Positions 15,424 through 22,766 of a stretch of DNA of 36,451 nt are shown here, piece by piece. A model generated the notes under the pieces. It did not search any database. It saw only the letters and a program-made list of their open reading frames with translations, and was not told the origin of the DNA. The position numbers and the translations under genes are program-made. Every line of letters starts with the position of its first letter. Within the stretch, counting starts at the first letter, position 1. The stretch spans positions 1 through 36,451 of the forward strand of contig DATLUO010000040.1 in NCBI GenBank assembly GCA_035533075.1, written 5' to 3'. This DNA comes from Pirellulales bacterium. Its GTDB lineage: Bacteria; Planctomycetota; Planctomycetia; Pirellulales; JAICIG01.

Positions 15424-17645
15424 TGGCCAAGTCGCGCCCCCAGATGACTTCGGTCGATTATGTGGTCATCGCCCTCAGCCCCTTTCTGATCATGCTGCTG
15501 GTGGGCAGCCTTTCGTTTTTTCTTTTGGAACTGGGCTACCGTGGCGAGCTGACCACGCGGCTGCGCTGGATTCTGTTCTGGTTTGTGATCGGCACGGTCG
15601 GCATTGCCCGCATCTCGATGGAGGAGGGCGCCGAGCGGGCCAGCATCTATGGTCTGGGACTGGCCGGGGCAGTGGCACTGGCGGCTTGGCGGCTGGTCGA
15701 TTCGCCTTTTCTCTGTTGGGGACTGATGGCCGTCGTCTGGTGGTGTGCCCACAAGCTTACCTGGGACTGCACGCTCATCGACGAAGAGCAAGACGCTTCG
15801 GGCGAAGGGCTGCTGCAGGTCGCCGGGCTGGAGGAAGGAATTGGCAACGGTACACCCGCGGCAGGCAGCTCGGACGACGAAAAGCCACGCCGCCGGAACT
15901 GGTGGCAGCGGTTTTTGGAAAGCCCCGAAGAACGCCGCAAGCGGCCGCACGCACCGGGCGTATGGGTGATCTACTTTTCGCTGGCCGCATTGCCGCTGTT
16001 CGGTTTGGGCCAGGCGCTGATTCCGGCGGGCGACATCGAGCGGCGACGGACCGCGTTCTGGCTCCTGGTGTGGTACGTGGCCAGCGGCATGGGCCTGCTG
16101 TTGACGACCAGTTTCCTGGGACTGCGGCGGTATCTCAGGCAGCGAAAACTCGAAATGCCCGTGTCGATGACGGGCGTCTGGTTGGGAGTCGGCGGCACGT
16201 TGATCGTGCTGTTGATTCTCGTGATGATGCTCATCCCCCGCCCCAGCCCGGAATACCCGGTCGAGGAACTGATCGCCAACGCCATCCGCTCGCCGGTTCA
16301 ACAGGCGTCGCGACATGCCGTGATGCGCGACGGCGGCGTGCAGCAGGGCCCGGCCGACGCCAAGCCGGCCAATCCGCCGCACGACGATTCGCAAACGAAC
16401 CGCTCGCAGCAACCCGAACAGAAAGACCCGCCCGGAGGACAGCAACAGGCGGGTGGACAACAGCAGGGCGGACAACAGCAGGGCGGACAGCAACAGAGCG
16501 GGCAACAACAGGGTGGGCAACAACAGGGCGGGCAGCAACAGGGCGGGCAGCAACAGGGCGGGCAGCAACAAGGCGGGCAGCAACAAGGCGGACCACAGCA
16601 GGGCGGGCAACAGCAGGGCGGACAGCAGCGGAGTGGGCAACAACAGGGTGGGCAACAACAGGGTGGCCAACAGCAGAGTGGGCAACAGCAGGGCGGACAA
16701 CAGCAGGGCGGGCAGCAACAAGGCGGACAACAACAGGGCGGACAACAACAGGGCGGACAACAACAGGGCGGGCAGCAACAGAGCGGGCAGCAACAGGGCG
16801 GGCAACAGAGTGGCCAGCAACAGAGTGGCCAGCAAGCGGGAGGTCAACAACAAGGCGCGCAGCAGCAGGGAAATCAGCAACAGACTGGGCAACAACAGGG
16901 AAGCCAGCAGCAGAGCGGTCCGCAAAACCAGCCCAAGGAACAGCCGCGTAATCAATCACCGGCTGGACAACCGCCGACTCAGCCATCGGCCGAACGACAG
17001 CAAGAGCGACCGTCCGACACGAACCAACAGCAGGGCCAGCAACCGCAGGCTGGCACATCGAAGCCCGAAACGCCTCCGCCACAGCCCTCGCGACTGCCAA
17101 AACTCCCCAGCCTTTCGCTGGCCGGCTGGATCCGCTGGCTGATGTGGGGCGCGCTGGCAGTGGCGGCCATTATCGGCTTCTTGCGATATCGCGAACAAGT
17201 CATCGCGTTCCTACGGCAACTTTGGGCCGAGTTGCTGGCACTCTGGGGCGAACTGTTCGGTGGCCGCAAGACAAAATCGGCCGATGTCGCGGATCCTGAG
17301 CGGCTTGAGCCGCCACGTCCTTTCGCTGCATTTCGCAATCCCTTCGCGTCGGGCAAGGACGATCGCCTCCCTCCGGAGCAACTCGTGCGATACACCTTCG
17401 AGGCGCTCGACGCCTGGGCCTTCGAGCATCAAGCGGCGCGGCGGCTGGACGAGACGCCGCTGGAGTTCGCCGACGCCGTCGGCGACCGGCATCCCGCCTT
17501 GGCGCAAGACACGCGCCAGCTCGCGCGGCTCTATTCACAGATGGTTTATGCCCGTACCAATCCCACGCACGACTGCCTGCCGCTGCTTCGCCGCCTTTGG
17601 GACGAGATGACTCGCCGCGCGCGTCAGCCGGTCGGAACCTCGTAG
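15423..17645 (+). CDS. Multi-pass membrane protein with GGQQQ repeat and DUF4129-like C-terminus
   Basis: Membrane protein of 740 residues. Seven hydrophobic segments lie in the first ~275 residues (for example VDYVVIALSPFLIMLLVGSL and WLGVGGTLIVLLILVMMLIP). A roughly 160-residue extracytoplasmic low-complexity tract of about 33 GGQQQ-type units (residues about 338-497) follows, then a Pro-rich stretch, one more helix (WLMWGALAVAAIIGFLRY) and a cytosolic C-terminal domain. That domain fits DUF4129 (YTFEALDAWAFEHQAARRLDETPLEFA; LARLYSQMVYA). DUF4129 proteins commonly accompany MoxR/DUF58/transglutaminase envelope clusters. Gene start shares a base with the lipoprotein stop. The repeat length is expected to vary between strains. 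Confidence 0.85.
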   Translation: MAKSRPQMTSVDYVVIALSPFLIMLLVGSLSFFLLELGYRGELTTRLRWILFWFVIGTVGIARISMEEGAERASIYGLGLAGAVALAAWRLVDSPFLCWGLMAVVWWCAHKLTWDCTLIDEEQDASGEGLLQVAGLEEGIGNGTPAAGSSDDEKPRRRNWWQRFLESPEERRKRPHAPGVWVIYFSLAALPLFGLGQALIPAGDIERRRTAFWLLVWYVASGMGLLLTTSFLGLRRYLRQRKLEMPVSMTGVWLGVGGTLIVLLILVMMLIPRPSPEYPVEELIANAIRSPVQQASRHAVMRDGGVQQGPADAKPANPPHDDSQTNRSQQPEQKDPPGGQQQAGGQQQGGQQQGGQQQSGQQQGGQQQGGQQQGGQQQGGQQQGGQQQGGPQQGGQQQGGQQRSGQQQGGQQQGGQQQSGQQQGGQQQGGQQQGGQQQGGQQQGGQQQGGQQQSGQQQGGQQSGQQQSGQQAGGQQQGAQQQGNQQQTGQQQGSQQQSGPQNQPKEQPRNQSPAGQPPTQPSAERQQERPSDTNQQQGQQPQAGTSKPETPPPQPSRLPKLPSLSLAGWIRWLMWGALAVAAIIGFLRYREQVIAFLRQLWAELLALWGELFGGRKTKSADVADPERLEPPRPFAAFRNPFASGKDDRLPPEQLVRYTFEALDAWAFEHQAARRLDETPLEFADAVGDRHPALAQDTRQLARLYSQMVYARTNPTHDCLPLLRRLWDEMTRRARQPVGTS
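16434..16913 (+). repeat. Coding minisatellite, 15-bp units encoding GGQQQ
   Basis: About 33 in-frame units, mostly GGQQQ with SGQQQ, AGGQQQ, GNQQQ and GSQQQ variants. CAA/CAG and GGC/GGT/GGA are used variably, so the protein repeat is better conserved than the DNA. The length stays in frame throughout. The antisense strand reads as a Leu/Ala-rich pseudo-membrane protein, an artefact. Confidence 0.95.
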
Positions 17646-17713
17646 GGTAGGGCTGACATGCGCAGAATCAGCGGTGCTCCAGAATCCGGGTGAGGGCCGA
17701 ACAACCTTCCGCT

Positions 17714-18179
17714 TCACTTCTTGACCGTTTGTGGCGACCGCTTGCGTCGCACGGCCAACTCGGCCACGAAGCGCTCGTGCTCGGCGGACCGCAGGCCCTC
17801 CTGAAGCCGGTCGAGTACCTGCCGCAGGTTGCCCGACAAAAGTGCCTGGCCGTCGAGCCAAAGGCCGGGAAAGATTCGCGAGCGATAAAGTCCGTCTGCA
17901 TTGGGCGAAAGAAACTGGTAGCGGCCGTCGACGAGCACGTGCCAGCGGATTTCCTGCTCGAAGACCACCACGGCCAGATACTCGGGAATGCCGGCTGACT
18001 GATAAAGCCTGAATTTCTGGTGCAGATCGTAGGAGGCGGTAGAAACGGAAACTTCCGCCAGCAACTCGGGCGTGCCGTGCAGAAATTTGTCTTCGACCCG
18101 CGACCCGCCGCCATACTCCGCGGGTCAAATGATCGCCGGCCATCAGCGGCGCGACGCGCTGTTCGGTTACAATTGCCAT
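17714..18179 (-). pseudogene. Uma2-family gene with internal deletion
   Basis: The N-terminus MAIVTEQRVAPLMAGDHLT (from ATG 18179) is followed after a frameshift at about 18120 by the C-terminal half of a Uma2 protein (EYGGGSRVEDKFLHG, then LLAEVSVSTASYDLHQKF and YQSAGIPEYLAVVVF) ending at the TGA at 17714. Roughly 80-90 codons expected between HLTR and EYGGG, including the Asp motif region, are missing. The gene cannot make an intact nuclease. A 116-residue open frame (17714-18064) remains but lacks the N-terminal core. It lies convergent to the DUF4129-like gene and downstream of glgC. Confidence 0.85.
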
Positions 18180-18241
18180 AGTGCCACCTCGTCCTTTCAT
18201 TCTAGGTGTCCGGTCGCGGAGCGCCAATCATTCAAACGTGG

Positions 18242-18266
18242 ACGGTAGACAGTAGACGGTAGACAG
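18242..18266. repeat. 7-bp tandem array (ACGGTAG)
   Basis: Units ACGGTAG, ACAGTAG, ACGGTAG, ACAG. It lies in the 130-bp spacer between glgC and the Uma2 pseudogene. A related CGTCTAACGCCTAC sequence at 18299-18312 includes the glgC stop codon. Confidence 0.8.
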
Positions 18267-18309
18267 GGATTCGCAAATCCACCAATGCCCACCGTCCATC
18301 GTCTAACGC

Positions 18310-19617
18310 CTACCCCGGCGACAGTGCGTCGGACAACTTCCAGCCATCTCGCAACACCGCCTCTTTCGGTGTCACGATGATCCCTTCGCAAACCATGGCC
18401 TGGTCGCTGTCGGGCGTCGTTTCGATGCCCCGCTCGTTAAGCAATCGCACCCGCCGGCCAACATGGCAATTCTTGTCGACGATCGCCCCCTCGACCACCG
18501 ACCCTTCGCCGATGGCCAGCGGCGGAATGCCGGCGTTGCAGTCGGCGGCCATCATTGCCGGCGACTGGAAAAAGTCGTTGCCCATCAAGACCGAATTGCG
18601 GATGGTGACGTTGCGGCCAATGCGGCAGCGCAGACCGATGACGCTGTTCTCGATGGTCGCCCCGCTCTCAATGTGGCAGCCGTCGGCCACGAGGCTGTTT
18701 CGCACGGTGGCCCCCTCGATGCGCGTGGGCGGCAGAAACCGCGGGTGCGAGTAAATCGGCGCATCGGCCGACGTCAACTCGAAGGACGGCTCCGGCCTGG
18801 CCAGATCGAGATTCGCCTGGTAGAACGACTTGATCGTGCCGATGTCTTCCCAGTAGCCGTCGAACAGATGCACGTGGACTCGGTGCGTGCGAATGGAGGC
18901 CGGGAAAATTTCTTTGCCGAAATCCCGGTAATCCGTCTTCGTCAACAGCTCGACCAGCGTATCGCGGTTGAAGAGATAAATGCCCATGCTGGCCAGCAGG
19001 TCGCGGCCGCGGCTGGCGATGCCTTGGGCATCAATCCAGGCGGGGTCGGTCCGCATATGCCGCACCTCCGGCTCGGTTTTGGGCTTCTCCAGAAAGCCGG
19101 CCACCGCGCCCGAGGCATCGAGCCGCAAAATGCCCAACTGCGAAGCTTCGTGGCGGGCCACCGGCAAGGTGCCGATCGTGGCCTCGGCTTTGTTGCGGCG
19201 GTGCGTCACCAGCATGTCGAGGTAATTCATACGGTAAAGCTGGTCGCCCGACAGAATGAGCACATACTCGATCCCCGGCTGCTGCAAGGCCCGCAAGTTC
19301 TGCCGCACGGCGTCGGCCGTGCCCTGATACCAGCCGGCGTTTTCGGGCGTCTGCTGCGCCGCCAGGATTTCGACGAAGCCGCCGTTGAAGGCGTCGAAGC
19401 GATACGTCTGCCGGATGTGCCGGTGCAGGCTCACCGAGTTGAACTGCGTGAGCACGTACATCCGATTCAGGCCGCTATTGATGCAATTCGAGAGCGGAAT
19501 GTCGATCAGCCGATACTTGCCGGCCAAGGGCACCGCCGGCTTGGAGCGGACCTTCGTCAGCGGGTGCAGCCGTGTCCCGCGCCCGCCCCCCAGAACCATC
19601 GTCAAGATATTTTTCAT
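18310..19617 (-). CDS. glgC: Glucose-1-phosphate adenylyltransferase
   Basis: ADP-glucose pyrophosphorylase: ATP + glucose 1-phosphate to ADP-glucose + PPi, the committed step of bacterial glycogen synthesis. The 435-residue protein has the nucleotidyltransferase signature VLGGGRGTRLHPLT, the phrase PAVPLAGKYRLIDIPLSNC, GTADAVRQN, the metal-site region LILSGDQLYRMNY, the FLEKP sugar-phosphate motif and FDGYWEDIGTIKSFY. A C-terminal left-handed beta-helix hexapeptide domain (VIGLRCRIGRNVTIRNSV) is present. Length is normal. The start at 19617 (MKNILTMVLGGG) is the only sensible one. It is divergent from the DUF447 gene with an 83-bp spacer. No other glycogen gene lies in the window. Confidence 0.97.
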   Translation of the reverse strand: MKNILTMVLGGGRGTRLHPLTKVRSKPAVPLAGKYRLIDIPLSNCINSGLNRMYVLTQFNSVSLHRHIRQTYRFDAFNGGFVEILAAQQTPENAGWYQGTADAVRQNLRALQQPGIEYVLILSGDQLYRMNYLDMLVTHRRNKAEATIGTLPVARHEASQLGILRLDASGAVAGFLEKPKTEPEVRHMRTDPAWIDAQGIASRGRDLLASMGIYLFNRDTLVELLTKTDYRDFGKEIFPASIRTHRVHVHLFDGYWEDIGTIKSFYQANLDLARPEPSFELTSADAPIYSHPRFLPPTRIEGATVRNSLVADGCHIESGATIENSVIGLRCRIGRNVTIRNSVLMGNDFFQSPAMMAADCNAGIPPLAIGEGSVVEGAIVDKNCHVGRRVRLLNERGIETTPDSDQAMVCEGIIVTPKEAVLRDGWKLSDALSPG

Positions 19618-19700
19618 CGCCTGGAACCCGTTTGAAGCTCAACCATTCGAACCGTGAGCGACATTGTAACCGAAGCGGCCAATTGTGGTAGGTTGACGTT

Positions 19701-20279
19701 ATGATCCTCGAAGGCATTGTGACCACGCTCAACGCCGATGGAACCGTCAATGTCGCTCCCATGGGACCGCAGGTCGACCTCGAGCGGCGTCAGATCGTGC
19801 TGCGGCCGTTTCAGACTTCAACCACCTTTCAAAATCTGAAGCGGGCCGGCCAGGGCGTATTTCACGTCACCGACGACGTCGAGCTGCTGGCACGGGCGGC
19901 CATCGGACGACTCGATCCGCTTCCCGAACTGATGGCGGCCGAAGGCGTCGAGGGTTTTCGCCTGGCCGACACCTGCCGTTGGCACGCCTTCCGCGTGCGA
20001 CATGGCGACGATCAAAGCCCGCGCGCGACGTTCGTTGCCGATGTGGTCGCCACGGGGCATGTGCGGGATTTTTTTGGTTTCAACCGGGCCAAGCACGCCG
20101 TGGTGGAAGCCGCAATTCTCGCCACCCGCACGCATCTGCTCTCGTCGGAGGAGATCGCCGGGGAGTTTGCCAAACTGAAGATCCTGATCGACAAGACTGG
20201 CGGTCCGCAGGAGCATCGCGCTTTTGCCCTGCTCGGCGATTATGTGGCCGCAACCGGAAAGCGAGGTGGAAATGGCTGA
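19701..20279 (+). CDS. DUF447 family protein, probable H4MPT-pathway protein
   Basis: Cytosolic 192-residue protein that fits DUF447, a family with a flavin-reductase-like split-barrel appearance. Family phrases visible are MILEGIVTTLNADGTVNVAPMGP at the N-terminus, FHVTDDVELLARAA and a C-terminal helical half with NRAKHAVVEAAILATRTHLL. DUF447 genes are characteristic neighbours of tetrahydromethanopterin genes in archaea, methylotrophs and planctomycetes; the biochemical step is not established to my knowledge. Its last 8 bases overlap the beta-RFAP synthase gene (ATGGCTGA, 20272-20279), which supports a shared pathway and coupled translation. Confidence 0.87.
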   Translation: MILEGIVTTLNADGTVNVAPMGPQVDLERRQIVLRPFQTSTTFQNLKRAGQGVFHVTDDVELLARAAIGRLDPLPELMAAEGVEGFRLADTCRWHAFRVRHGDDQSPRATFVADVVATGHVRDFFGFNRAKHAVVEAAILATRTHLLSSEEIAGEFAKLKILIDKTGGPQEHRAFALLGDYVAATGKRGGNG

Positions 20280-21252
20280 GCGAGTCGTGAGTGTCGTTGC
20301 CGGCAGCCGGCTGCACTTTGGCATGCTTTCTTTCGGCCAAAGCGGCCTGCGGCAGTTCGGAGGCGCCGGAGCAATGATCGCCGAACCGGCACTTCGACTC
20401 GGCATTCGCGAAAGCGACCGCTTCGAAGTCCACGGGCCCTTGAGCGACCGCGTGCGGCAGCATGTGGCCCACCTGTCGCGTCACGCCCCCTGGTGGGGTA
20501 GCAGCATTCGTGAGAATTCTGGCGCTCCCCCGTTGAGCATCACCGTCGAATCGGCGCCGCCGCAACACGCCGGACTGGGCAGCGGCACTCAGTTGGGCAT
20601 GGCGCTCGCGCGAGGCCTGGCCGCTTATTTGGGTGCGCCCGATGCGACCGCCGAGCAACTTGCCCGATGGGTGGGCCGGGGCAGGCGATCGGCGGTCGGC
20701 ATCCACGGTACACTCGGCGGCGGGCTGATCGTTGAAGGCGGAAAGCTGCGCGACGACGAGATTTCGCCGTTGGTCAGCCGGGTGGCGCTCGCCGAACAAT
20801 GGCGGTTTGTGCTGCTTTTGCCGGGCGAATCGGCGGGGCTATCCGGCGAAACGGAGCAGCGGGCGTTCGACCGGCTTCCTCCGGTCCCCTTGGCGACGAC
20901 CGCCGCCCTGTGCCGCGAATTGGTCTGCGAGTTGGTGCCCGCTGCCAGCCAGGGCGACTTTGAGCGTTTCGGCGAAAGCCTTTATCGCTATGGCCGGCTG
21001 GCGGGCGAGTGCTTTGCGGCGGTGCAAGGGGGCATTTACGCCAGCCCTGCCCTGGCCAGCCTGATCGAGCGGTGCCGCACGCTGGGCGTGGCCGGCGTCG
21101 GGCAGTCGTCTTGGGGACCGACCGTGTTTGCCCTTTGCCGGGGACAGAACGAGGCCGAAAAGTTGATCGCGGCAATCCGGGACGCAATGCCGCTCTCGGC
21201 GAGCTACCTTGCCGCGCCGGACAATCAGGGCCTCCGCGTGATTTTCCGTTGA
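20272..21252 (+). CDS. Beta-ribofuranosylaminobenzene 5'-phosphate synthase (GHMP-kinase fold)
   Basis: First committed enzyme of tetrahydromethanopterin biosynthesis: condenses 4-hydroxybenzoate or 4-aminobenzoate with PRPP, releasing CO2 and PPi. The 326-residue protein begins with the typical SRLHFGMLSFGQSGLRQFGG segment, has the GHMP glycine-rich loop QHAGLGSGTQLGMALARGLA, then SAVGIHGTLGGGLIVEGG and a C-terminal GVAGVGQSSWGPTVFAL motif. Start: ATG at 20272 with GAGGTGG immediately upstream; the earlier frame start at 20224 lies deep in DUF447. H4MPT serves formaldehyde oxidation and C1 transfer in planctomycetes. No other H4MPT gene is in the window, so the pathway must be split over the genome. 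Confidence 0.93.
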   Translation: MAERVVSVVAGSRLHFGMLSFGQSGLRQFGGAGAMIAEPALRLGIRESDRFEVHGPLSDRVRQHVAHLSRHAPWWGSSIRENSGAPPLSITVESAPPQHAGLGSGTQLGMALARGLAAYLGAPDATAEQLARWVGRGRRSAVGIHGTLGGGLIVEGGKLRDDEISPLVSRVALAEQWRFVLLLPGESAGLSGETEQRAFDRLPPVPLATTAALCRELVCELVPAASQGDFERFGESLYRYGRLAGECFAAVQGGIYASPALASLIERCRTLGVAGVGQSSWGPTVFALCRGQNEAEKLIAAIRDAMPLSASYLAAPDNQGLRVIFR

Positions 21253-21278
21253 CTATCAAATTCGCCCCAAGTTATACT
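21249..21278 (+). promoter_or_regulatory. Candidate sigma70-type promoter
   Basis: TTGACT (21249-21254) and TATACT (21273-21278) separated by 18 bases, overlapping the stop codon of the beta-RFAP synthase gene and 57 bases upstream of the next ATG. It is the best-matching promoter in the window and would separate the following gene from the H4MPT pair. Confidence 0.5.
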
Positions 21279-21335
21279 GAATCCACTGGTTAGCAACTCA
21301 AACGGCGATCGGCCGAATTCTAGGAGCGGTTTGCG

Positions 21336-22208
21336 ATGAACCTGCTGGGAAAAATCTTCGTTGTCTTGATCCTGGTGATGAGCCTGTTGTTCCTCGGTTT
21401 TTCCGTGGCCGTGTATGCCACGCACAAGAACTGGAAGGCGGTCGCCTTGCGGCCGCGCGACCAGGCGAAGCCGGGCGAGCCGATGGGTCTGAAGTATGAA
21501 TTGGAAGACGCGAAATTCAAGGCCGATGGGTTGCAAGCCCAGCTAAAGAAGCTGCAAGAAGCAACGCAAACGGAAGACAATTCCCGCCGTGCCCAGTTGG
21601 CGCGTCTCGAAACCACAAAGGCCGAGCTGAAAAAAGAATATGACCAACTCGTCGAGCAGCTTGCGAAACTGACCGAAGGCCAGCGTCGCGCCACCGAGGC
21701 CGCTCAGGTCGCGCAAGAGTTGCTCTCGGCCAAGTTGGAGGAAATCGACAAAGCACGGCAGGAAATCGCCGAGACTCACGAAGCCCGCGACACGGCCTTC
21801 AAAGAAGCGGTGGCTCTGACCGACAAGCTGCACGAAGCGGAAGGCGAGCGCGACCGTCTAACGGCCAGCACTCGGACGCTGGTGCGGCAGATGGCTCAGA
21901 TGCGCGACATCGCGGCCAGGAAAGGCATCGATATCAACGAGCCGGCCGACAACCTGCCGCCGAAAGTCGATGGCATTGTGCTGGCCAGCAATGCCGACGG
22001 GCTGGTCGAAATCTCCATCGGTGGCGACGACGGCCTTCGCAAGGGGCATCAGGCCTACGTCTATCGCAAACAAAAGGGCGAGAGCAGGCCGATCGCCAAA
22101 ATTGAAGTCGTCGAAGTGCGGCCCGATAAATCGGTTGCCAAAGTCATTCCCGAATTCCGCCTGGCTCCCATTGCGAGGAACGATCTTGTCGCCACAAGAC
22201 TTAACTGA
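21336..22208 (+). CDS. Membrane-anchored coiled-coil protein
   Basis: Unrecognised 290-residue protein, conserved-looking in style for planctomycetes. One N-terminal transmembrane helix (IFVVLILVMSLLFLGFSVAVYA) is followed by a long coiled coil (about residues 55-180, heptad-rich, e.g. QLKKLQEATQTEDNSRR and LEEIDKARQEIAETHEA). A compact C-terminal beta domain (GIVLASNADGLVEISIGGDD, then GHQAYVYRKQKG and IAKIEVVEVRPDKSVAKV) follows; it resembles the barrel-like ends of FlgT/MreC-type cell-shape proteins. Start: AGGAG about 9 bases before the ATG. The next small gene begins inside its 3' end. A periplasmic scaffold role is possible but unproven. Confidence 0.85.
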   Translation: MNLLGKIFVVLILVMSLLFLGFSVAVYATHKNWKAVALRPRDQAKPGEPMGLKYELEDAKFKADGLQAQLKKLQEATQTEDNSRRAQLARLETTKAELKKEYDQLVEQLAKLTEGQRRATEAAQVAQELLSAKLEEIDKARQEIAETHEARDTAFKEAVALTDKLHEAEGERDRLTASTRTLVRQMAQMRDIAARKGIDINEPADNLPPKVDGIVLASNADGLVEISIGGDDGLRKGHQAYVYRKQKGESRPIAKIEVVEVRPDKSVAKVIPEFRLAPIARNDLVATRLN

Positions 22209-22407
22209 CGCCAATCGCGGCGTTGTCGTTCAAAAACCGAAGGCCGATATCTACACCTGGCTGCTGTTGGTGGCGCTGGTCGCGATCTTGATGGCCATCA
22301 CCTGTCTGGCGCTGGAATTGAAGCGCTACGACTGGGATTTCAAGGCGGCTGGCGCCGGTGCCGTGGCGATGGACGTCCGTGGTCCGTTGTCCGTAGTCCG
22401 CGGCTAG
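22186..22407 (+). CDS. Small single-pass membrane protein (TTG start)
   Basis: Predicted 73-residue protein read from TTG at 22186 (MSPQDLTDANRGVVVQKPK), with AGGA 7 bases upstream and a 23-bp overlap with the coiled-coil gene. One transmembrane helix (YTWLLLVALVAILMAITCLAL) is followed by a short tail. The last ten codons lie in a 7-bp tandem array (22375-22402), so the C-terminus has probably drifted. Genes of this size and layout often accompany the preceding coiled-coil protein in planctomycetes. No function is recognised. Confidence 0.7.
   Translation: MSPQDLTDANRGVVVQKPKADIYTWLLLVALVAILMAITCLALELKRYDWDFKAAGAGAVAMDVRGPLSVVRG
22375..22402. repeat. 7-bp tandem array (GTCCGTN)
   Basis: Four units in register: GTCCGTG, GTCCGTT, GTCCGTA, GTCCGCG. 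It codes the end of the small membrane protein and lies directly before its stop codon. Confidence 0.85.
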
Positions 22408-22416
22408 AGCCTGGGC

Positions 22417-22572
22417 CGGTGGCTGGGGCAGAGCTTGGCCCGATAGCGGCTGGCACCCTTCAAGAGCGGGGCGGCCAAGCGATGCCCAGGTGCGTCCAAC
22501 CGGGGCATCGCCTGGCCGCCGAGATGAACGGAGCGCCAGCCTCCACTTGGCCAGGCTCTGCCCCAGCCACCG
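22417..22572. repeat. 156-bp long imperfect hairpin element
   Basis: Outer arms at 22417-22440 and 22549-22572 match as reverse complements at 23 of 24 bases. An inner stem pairs 22470-22487 with 22503-22520 (17 of 18 bases) around a 15-base loop. A third short stem (GGCTGGC/GCCAGCC type) lies between. No open frame fits. The compensated, multi-stem structure could be a structured RNA or a miniature palindromic mobile element. It directly precedes the dehydrogenase gene fragment. The stretch 22408-22766 contains no intact gene. Confidence 0.7.
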
Positions 22573-22623
22573 CCAACGTCTCATCCTCGGCCGCGTTAAG
22601 TATGCATCGTTCGTGCCACTGAC

Positions 22624-22671
22624 ACCGATGCCCTGCGATCCGCCGGTGACGAGGGCGACCGTTGACGGCAT
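22624..22671 (-). pseudogene. Short-chain dehydrogenase N-terminal fragment
   Basis: The minus strand from ATG 22671 reads MPSTVALVTGGSQGIG, a textbook Rossmann TGxxxGIG start of an SDR (FabG-like) gene. After 16 codons the similarity stops (VSGTNDAYL) and the sequence runs toward the long hairpin element. The remainder of the gene is absent. The SDR at 31161-31967 has a different N-terminus, so this is not its duplicate. Confidence 0.7.
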
Positions 22672-22681
22672 GGGCGCACGT

Positions 22682-22709
22682 CCCTCATCTCTCAGCCCTC
22701 ATCTCTCAT
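22682..22709. repeat. 7-bp tandem array (CCCTCAT/CTCTCAN)
   Basis: Four units: CCCTCAT, CTCTCAG, CCCTCAT, CTCTCAT, in the spacer before the four-helix membrane protein. Confidence 0.8.
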
Positions 22710-22766
22710 CACCTTGTAGGCAAATACGCGCTAGATGTTACGATAGAAACGGGCTTGTGACGAGTC

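Noticed and set aside
16434-16913. Possible CRISPR-like array
   Set aside because: Units are 15 bp, contiguous and in frame with no spacers; it is a coding minisatellite.
15333-16955. 540-residue minus-strand frame rich in LLLPALLLSALLL, looking like a huge membrane protein
   Set aside because: It is the antisense reading of the GGQQQ minisatellite and the N-terminal half of the DUF4129-like gene; no start signal and no family resemblance.
22201-22671. 156-residue frame starting with an SDR-like N-terminus
   Set aside because: Only the first 16 codons resemble an SDR; the rest is the hairpin element and the antisense of a small gene, so it is listed as a fragment.
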